Source: an uncultured bacterium (GTDB lineage Bacteria; Edwardsbacteria; AC1; EtOH8). Taken from it: a stretch of DNA of 64,000 nucleotides. This document shows, piece by piece, positions 61,401 through 64,000 of this stretch. A program made the translations under genes and the position numbers. The notes beneath the pieces were generated by a model, which saw only the letters and a list, made by a program, of their open reading frames with translations, was not told the DNA's origin and did not search any database. The stretch is taken from contig CALMGM010000005.1 in assembly GCA_937863685.1 (NCBI GenBank), forward strand, positions 496,001-560,000. Direction: 5' to 3'. Within the stretch, counting starts at the first letter, position 1; each line of letters opens with the position of its first letter.

Positions 61401-63167
61401 CGCTGCACAAAGCTCCCGGGCCAGTAGCAGTGTGCGGTGGATGTCGCCCCGCTGCCGGGTCTTGGCATACAGTCGGGTGGTCAAGCGGATCCGCTGTTCG
61501 CCATCCGGCAGCCAGGTCCGGTATGCCTCCCGGCAGAAAAAGTCGCTGGTGGGGTCCGGCTGGTGCTCGATCTGTCCGATCAGTTCCCGGCGTTGGCCCT
61601 GCCCCCAGCCGGTCATCACCAGCCTTAAACATTGCTCGTCGCTTATGGCGTATCTATCGCCCCGTTTTACGACCCTGTGCTTTAACCTGTCCGGCAGGGA
61701 CTGCCCGGCAGGAACCTGACCCAGGGCTGCAGCCCCAGCCAAGGCTCTCTCGCCGGCCGACAGGCCCTGCCACCAATCGGACAATCTCCTGGCACCGTTT
61801 TCCGGGCCTTCCCGGTTGGCCAGAATCTCCGGCCATTTGACCTGCCGGATCTTCTCCTTTTTTGAGATCCATCCGCTCCGCACGTAAAATTGGATCAGCT
61901 CCTCGGCCCGCCCAACATCATCGCCGGTTTCCTCGCAGATCCGGCAGGCCAGCAGACCCAGGTCATAGATGCTGATATCCTCAAAACAGCCTTTTAAAAT
62001 ACGGCGGTAAAGATCTTCCGTGGCCGGGTCAATTGAAATCACCCGCATCGTGGACGGGACCGAATGATCGTCGGGGCCATCTCCGGCATAGATTATGCTC
62101 CAGCGCCCCGTCCCGGACATCTTTTCCAGCCGGGGATCGGAAGGTTTTATATGGTCGATCAGAAGAAGGGCGCCTTCGGTGAAATCGAAATCCGGGATAT
62201 CGTTTTTCGGAAGGCTTTTCAGGTCCAGATAATAGCTGTCCCGGCCCCTGAGTCGGCTGATAAAATCGATCTCCTTCAACAAGCCGGTCCGGCCGCTTCC
62301 CTGTCCGCCGTCCAGCTTCACCAGGCGCGGTTTGGCCGGGTCATCATGGCGCAAGGCTTCCCGCAAAGCCGCCGGGGGAGATGCGTAATCGAACCTCACC
62401 GGTTCCTGATCCGGGCAAAACATCCCTGCCTGGCAGCCCGCCTCCAGCAGAGACCCGGCAGAATCGTACCGCTCGATGGGATCGTAACGGAGCATTTTTA
62501 TCAACAGGTCGGCCACCGGCCCGGAAAAGCGCTCCGTTATGTGGGCCGTCAGGGGCTCGTTCCGGTTGAGCCTGATCTCCGGGCGGGGCAGCTCTCCGGT
62601 CAGCATCTGGAACAGCAGCAGACCCAGGCTGTAGATGTCGGAGGCCGGAATGTTGCCGCCGCGCCCCGACAGCGATTCGGGCGGGGCATAGGCCGGAGTG
62701 CCGCAGCCCGGGCCGGCCCCGGCCTGTCCCAGGTCCAGCAATTTGACCGAATGGCCGGAGACGATTATGTTATCGGGTTTTATATCGCCGTGGACCAGGC
62801 CCCGCTTATGAAGATACGACAGGATCCGGCAAAGCTTTTCCAGAACGGGCATGGCCTCGGCCGGGGGCATCGCCCCCGGGGCCAGCATCTGGAAAAGGGA
62901 TCGGCCGGGGCAGTATTCCAGGGATAGATACCCTGTTTCCCTTTCCGGCGAGAGCGTAAGATCGTAAACCTCCGGAAGCCCGGGATGCCGGAAACGGTGC
63001 AGCCGGATGTACTCGTTCTTCAACAAATGACAAAATGGCCCGGAGGCCATTTTCAATGCCACATCCCTGCCGGCCGCCAGGTCCCTGGCCAGGAATACCT
63101 GGCCGAAACCGCCCTGCCCCAGGGACCGGACCATCTTATAGCGCCGGGGGAATATGTAGTTTTCCAT
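58440..63167 (-). CDS. Ser/Thr kinase-ATPase-TPR-GAF-sigma54 activator fusion
   Basis: A 1575-aa regulator; I start at the ATG at 63167 (AAGAGG site). Residues about 10-250 are a protein kinase: LGQGGFGQVF, VALK, HGDIKPDN (HRD-like), LLDLGQAG (DFG-like) and APPES. About 280-450 resembles a STAND ATPase with GGQGSGRTG. About 560-1085 are TPRs. About 1115-1260 is a GAF domain. From 1277 comes a sigma54 AAA+ domain: GESGSGKE (Walker A), intact GAFTGA, GGTVFLDEIA (Walker B). A Fis-type HTH ends it (ISQAAKALGISRRHLYRLM). It should sense a signal and activate sigma54 promoters. Confidence 0.93.
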   Translation of the reverse strand: MENYIFPRRYKMVRSLGQGGFGQVFLARDLAAGRDVALKMASGPFCHLLKNEYIRLHRFRHPGLPEVYDLTLSPERETGYLSLEYCPGRSLFQMLAPGAMPPAEAMPVLEKLCRILSYLHKRGLVHGDIKPDNIIVSGHSVKLLDLGQAGAGPGCGTPAYAPPESLSGRGGNIPASDIYSLGLLLFQMLTGELPRPEIRLNRNEPLTAHITERFSGPVADLLIKMLRYDPIERYDSAGSLLEAGCQAGMFCPDQEPVRFDYASPPAALREALRHDDPAKPRLVKLDGGQGSGRTGLLKEIDFISRLRGRDSYYLDLKSLPKNDIPDFDFTEGALLLIDHIKPSDPRLEKMSGTGRWSIIYAGDGPDDHSVPSTMRVISIDPATEDLYRRILKGCFEDISIYDLGLLACRICEETGDDVGRAEELIQFYVRSGWISKKEKIRQVKWPEILANREGPENGARRLSDWWQGLSAGERALAGAAALGQVPAGQSLPDRLKHRVVKRGDRYAISDEQCLRLVMTGWGQGQRRELIGQIEHQPDPTSDFFCREAYRTWLPDGEQRIRLTTRLYAKTRQRGDIHRTLLLARELCAAETTDGVFYRELAEQIADLCCRMGRWSEALESWQKLENSRGRDWKYWKRLFYIISNGKLYEEAENKLKLLAGRIGKLDPEIALFGQSYQGYLRGIRDGSDDSDRILRECLRRGKELGSPRAMMAAAELLGIYHYQKNHWDLVAEPLETVMQMWDQDTAGYEKSRILAFYGNTLGILGLPEKARDRLEEAISHADSAIPDQALGKIHYSLGSVYFNLRDWDRAEEAYRQSMYHMMGVGSQQYLTEALTGLANIAMNKGGYSAAHRFLLALLAGAGKGERDRGLTASLSNLSIVESLLGQKELAAIHIAKALEISQRPDSVCGPAAVLRVRAGLELEQGDWPRAIATFQESLENYHRLGFAPDPEIFADLAFAEHRNGNNGLAREYLSRAKENPQKNSILTGQIKIVEGILQMVDDNTGKQGLKTAIEAGQELMEKGDRFNAANCWLRAAEEAVEQGRPELLEKVLPWLVRAESLFIEMGTPDHLGRAREIMLRADRLCFDRPDRETFSPNLLNGIYRLAGLLATEVGQQDLARESLKLALEMTGAERGALFLLDKDLQITMAAQIDLDDQTRKDALEFSATAVRAAAGQGRLIISNDASLDEAFRSRLSVQRNIIRSLLCVPLHFREGAAGAVYLDSRVTSGLFGDRQREFLLALAGIIGAVLESGQLISRLRFDQATAELQENDIFNLIIGQSPPVRQMIQRIRTVAQADITVMLDGESGSGKELAALAVHRLSSRGKRKFLALDCGSLPETLLESELFGYVRGAFTGAGKDKPGLFESADGGTVFLDEIASASQAVQSRLLRVLESGEIRRVGESENRTVDVRVICATNKDLEIEINEGRFREDLYYRLKVMTIPIPPLRERSGDILLLAEYFKEKYCRKFGKIGLRFDSEAKQQMIGHAWPGNVRELENTVQRAVLLTNKKAITAKELEISPGLSETQNKYQSNRRQDILEGIKNFNGNISQAAKALGISRRHLYRLMEKHNIKV

Positions 63168-63284
63168 TTCGCCTCTTCCCGTAATCATTCCATCACTGTG
63201 CATCCGCCCAGACCGGGCAATGGTATTGCCTGTCTATTTTGAGGGACCCCGGGGCTGCCGTTCGGCCTAAAATCACGCCCGATA

Positions 63285-63313
63285 ATATTACATGAAAATA
63301 GTCTTTTGCGCAA
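63285..63313 (-). promoter_or_regulatory. Possible promoter of the giant regulator
   Basis: Minus strand TTGCGC, 17 nt, TAATAT, about 120 nt before the ATG at 63167. Both boxes are partial matches. Confidence 0.35.
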
Positions 63314-63335
63314 CAAGAAAAACCAGCTTTTTAAT

Positions 63336-63364
63336 GAAAAACCCGGCAGCCATGCTGCCGGGTT
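63336..63364 (-). terminator. Terminator of tRNA-Val
   Basis: Minus strand AACCCGGCAGC / GCTGCCGGGTT, 11-bp stem with an ATG loop, then TTTTC. Confidence 0.85.
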
Positions 63365-63380
63365 CTAATTATGATCATTA

Positions 63381-63459
63381 TGGTGGGCGATACAGGACTT
63401 GAACCTGTGACCTCATGCATGTCAAGCATGCGCTCTAACCAAAACTGAGCTAATCGCCC
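63381..63459 (-). tRNA. tRNA-Val (GAC anticodon), CCA encoded
   Basis: Minus strand 79-nt cloverleaf: acceptor GGGCGAT/ATCGCCC, anticodon stem CATGC/GCATG with loop TTGACAT (anticodon GAC, reads GUC), T arm ACAGG-TTCAAGT-CCTGT, discriminator A and encoded CCA. Confidence 0.96.
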
Positions 63460-63470
63460 AACTTATATCA

Positions 63471-63600
63471 TTGCTCCGTCATCCTGAGCGGTACTACTTG
63501 CCTTACTACCGAAGGACGCCCCACCTTATCATTACTTCGTTATCCTGAGACTGACACCTTGCGATCCTTACGAAGTACCCCCAAATTGAATCTATTATCC
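63471..63600. repeat. Two degenerate copies of a GTCATCCTGAG-type repeat
   Basis: CATTGCTCCGTCATCCTGAG (63471) and CATTACTTCGTTATCCTGAG (63531) are 60 bp apart, each followed by diverged CGAAGGA/CGAAGTA. It looks like a decayed dispersed repeat. The rest of 63460-63727 has no gene. Confidence 0.6.
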
Positions 63601-63687
63601 TCGCTAAAAAACACAAAACACCCGAAAATGTTTTATAAATTTAGCGCATTTCGCGGGCAAAATATATCGAGCCTTGTAACAGGGGTA

Positions 63688-63716
63688 ATTATACAATCAT
63701 CTTTCCCAAAAGTAAA
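63688..63716 (-). promoter_or_regulatory. Promoter after ftsX reading toward tRNA-Val
   Basis: Minus strand TTTACT, 17 nt, TATAAT (perfect -10). The leader to the tRNA would be about 220 nt and contains the repeats. Confidence 0.6.
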
Positions 63717-63727
63717 GGGCAAATTTC

Positions 63728-64000
63728 TCAGCTGTTTCCCGGCTGGACGGTCCGGAACAGGAATTTTTGGACGGCTATCAAACTGCCCAGTCCGCCCAGG
63801 CAGACCCCGAAGGCCAGCAGGCCCAGCAGCTGCTGGCTGGTGAAGAACCCGAACATGTCGAAGTGCGAAGACAGCAGGCGGTAGGCCAGGTACAGCAGGC
63901 CCAGCCCGGCCATACTGCCGGCCAGCCCCTGCAGCATGCCCTCCAGCAGGAACGGCCGGCGGATGTGGGCCCCGTCCGCCCCCACCAGCTTCATGATCTC
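63728..64000 (-). CDS. ftsX: Cell-division ABC permease FtsX, C-terminal fragment
   Basis: The 5' part lies beyond the right edge; about 90 residues are visible. EIMKLVGADGAHIRRPFLLEGMLQGL is the diagnostic FtsX cytoplasmic loop that contacts FtsE. It is followed by two membrane helices (about GSMAGLGLLYLAYRLL and LLGLLAFGVCLGGLGSLIAV) and the C-terminus. FtsEX activates peptidoglycan hydrolases at the septum. The track ORF begins at an internal Met. Confidence 0.88.
   Translation of the reverse strand, partial: EIMKLVGADGAHIRRPFLLEGMLQGLAGSMAGLGLLYLAYRLLSSHFDMFGFFTSQQLLGLLAFGVCLGGLGSLIAVQKFLFRTVQPGNS

Noticed and set aside
63471-63600. Possible CRISPR array from the two spaced repeats
   Set aside because: Only two diverged copies, no constant spacer or cas gene; it is better read as a dispersed repeat.

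Overview
The window (about 64 kb, moderately GC-rich, roughly 50-55 % by eye) looks like a chromosomal segment of an uncultured Gram-negative bacterium. Evidence for an outer membrane: a polysaccharide export and Wzc-type operon, a GT9 heptosyltransferase-like protein, and beta-barrel proteins ending in aromatic residues. Three secreted proteins carry the C-terminal 'NYPNPF ... SVYNIAGQ' type sorting/FlgD-like domain that is common in the FCB superphylum and in candidate phyla such as Cloacimonadota, WOR-3/TA06 and Edwardsbacteria. Placement in such a lineage is an inference; no rRNA is present to confirm it. Nearly every gene is on the minus strand except two short plus-strand islands (34.4-39.3 kb and 53.8-56.8 kb).

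1-17.6 kb is a surface-polysaccharide cluster. It holds sugar-nucleotide enzymes of a CapE/CapF-like route (with CapF split into two genes), a Wzc-like co-polymerase/tyrosine kinase, a minimal SLBB export protein, GT2, GT4 and GT9 glycosyltransferases, methyltransferases, an asparagine-synthase-like enzyme, a WbqC-family protein, a PIG-L deacetylase, a radical SAM enzyme and a flippase. 17.6-34.3 kb holds membrane and envelope proteins (a coiled-coil sensor-like protein, a BatA-type vWA protein), thiD, a PHP phosphatase, two very AT-rich secreted proteins, TPR proteins, a TMTC-like GT-C protein, phosphomannomutase and three secreted proteins (FG-GAP, BNR-like, GH18).

34.4-39.3 kb (plus strand) has a barrel protein and an ECF sigma/anti-sigma/Ig-repeat operon behind an ECF-type promoter. 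39.3-53.7 kb is mostly housekeeping: DacB, HNH, tRNA-Ala, DUF58, MFS, dut, an aminotransferase, an M16 protease, recJ, rnpB, an RNase H-like protein and a zinc-ribbon protein. It also holds small genes missing from the ORF track.

53.7-56.8 kb is a TetR gene with a perfect palindromic operator plus a VCBS/sorting-domain protein. 56.9-63.2 kb is a compact regulatory cluster: an HNH-like mini-protein, a receiver-domain protein with a Cys-rich tail, a candidate Hfq/Sm-like 62-aa protein and a 46-aa secreted proline-rich peptide, followed by a 1575-aa kinase-TPR-GAF-sigma54 activator. tRNA-Val and the 3' end of ftsX close the window.

The points most worth follow-up are the Hfq-like mini-protein and its neighbours, the giant kinase/sigma54 regulator, a promoter-peptide-terminator unit before the zinc-ribbon gene, a structured intergenic RNA at 6.3 kb, and small palindromes that have lengthened proteins in frame.
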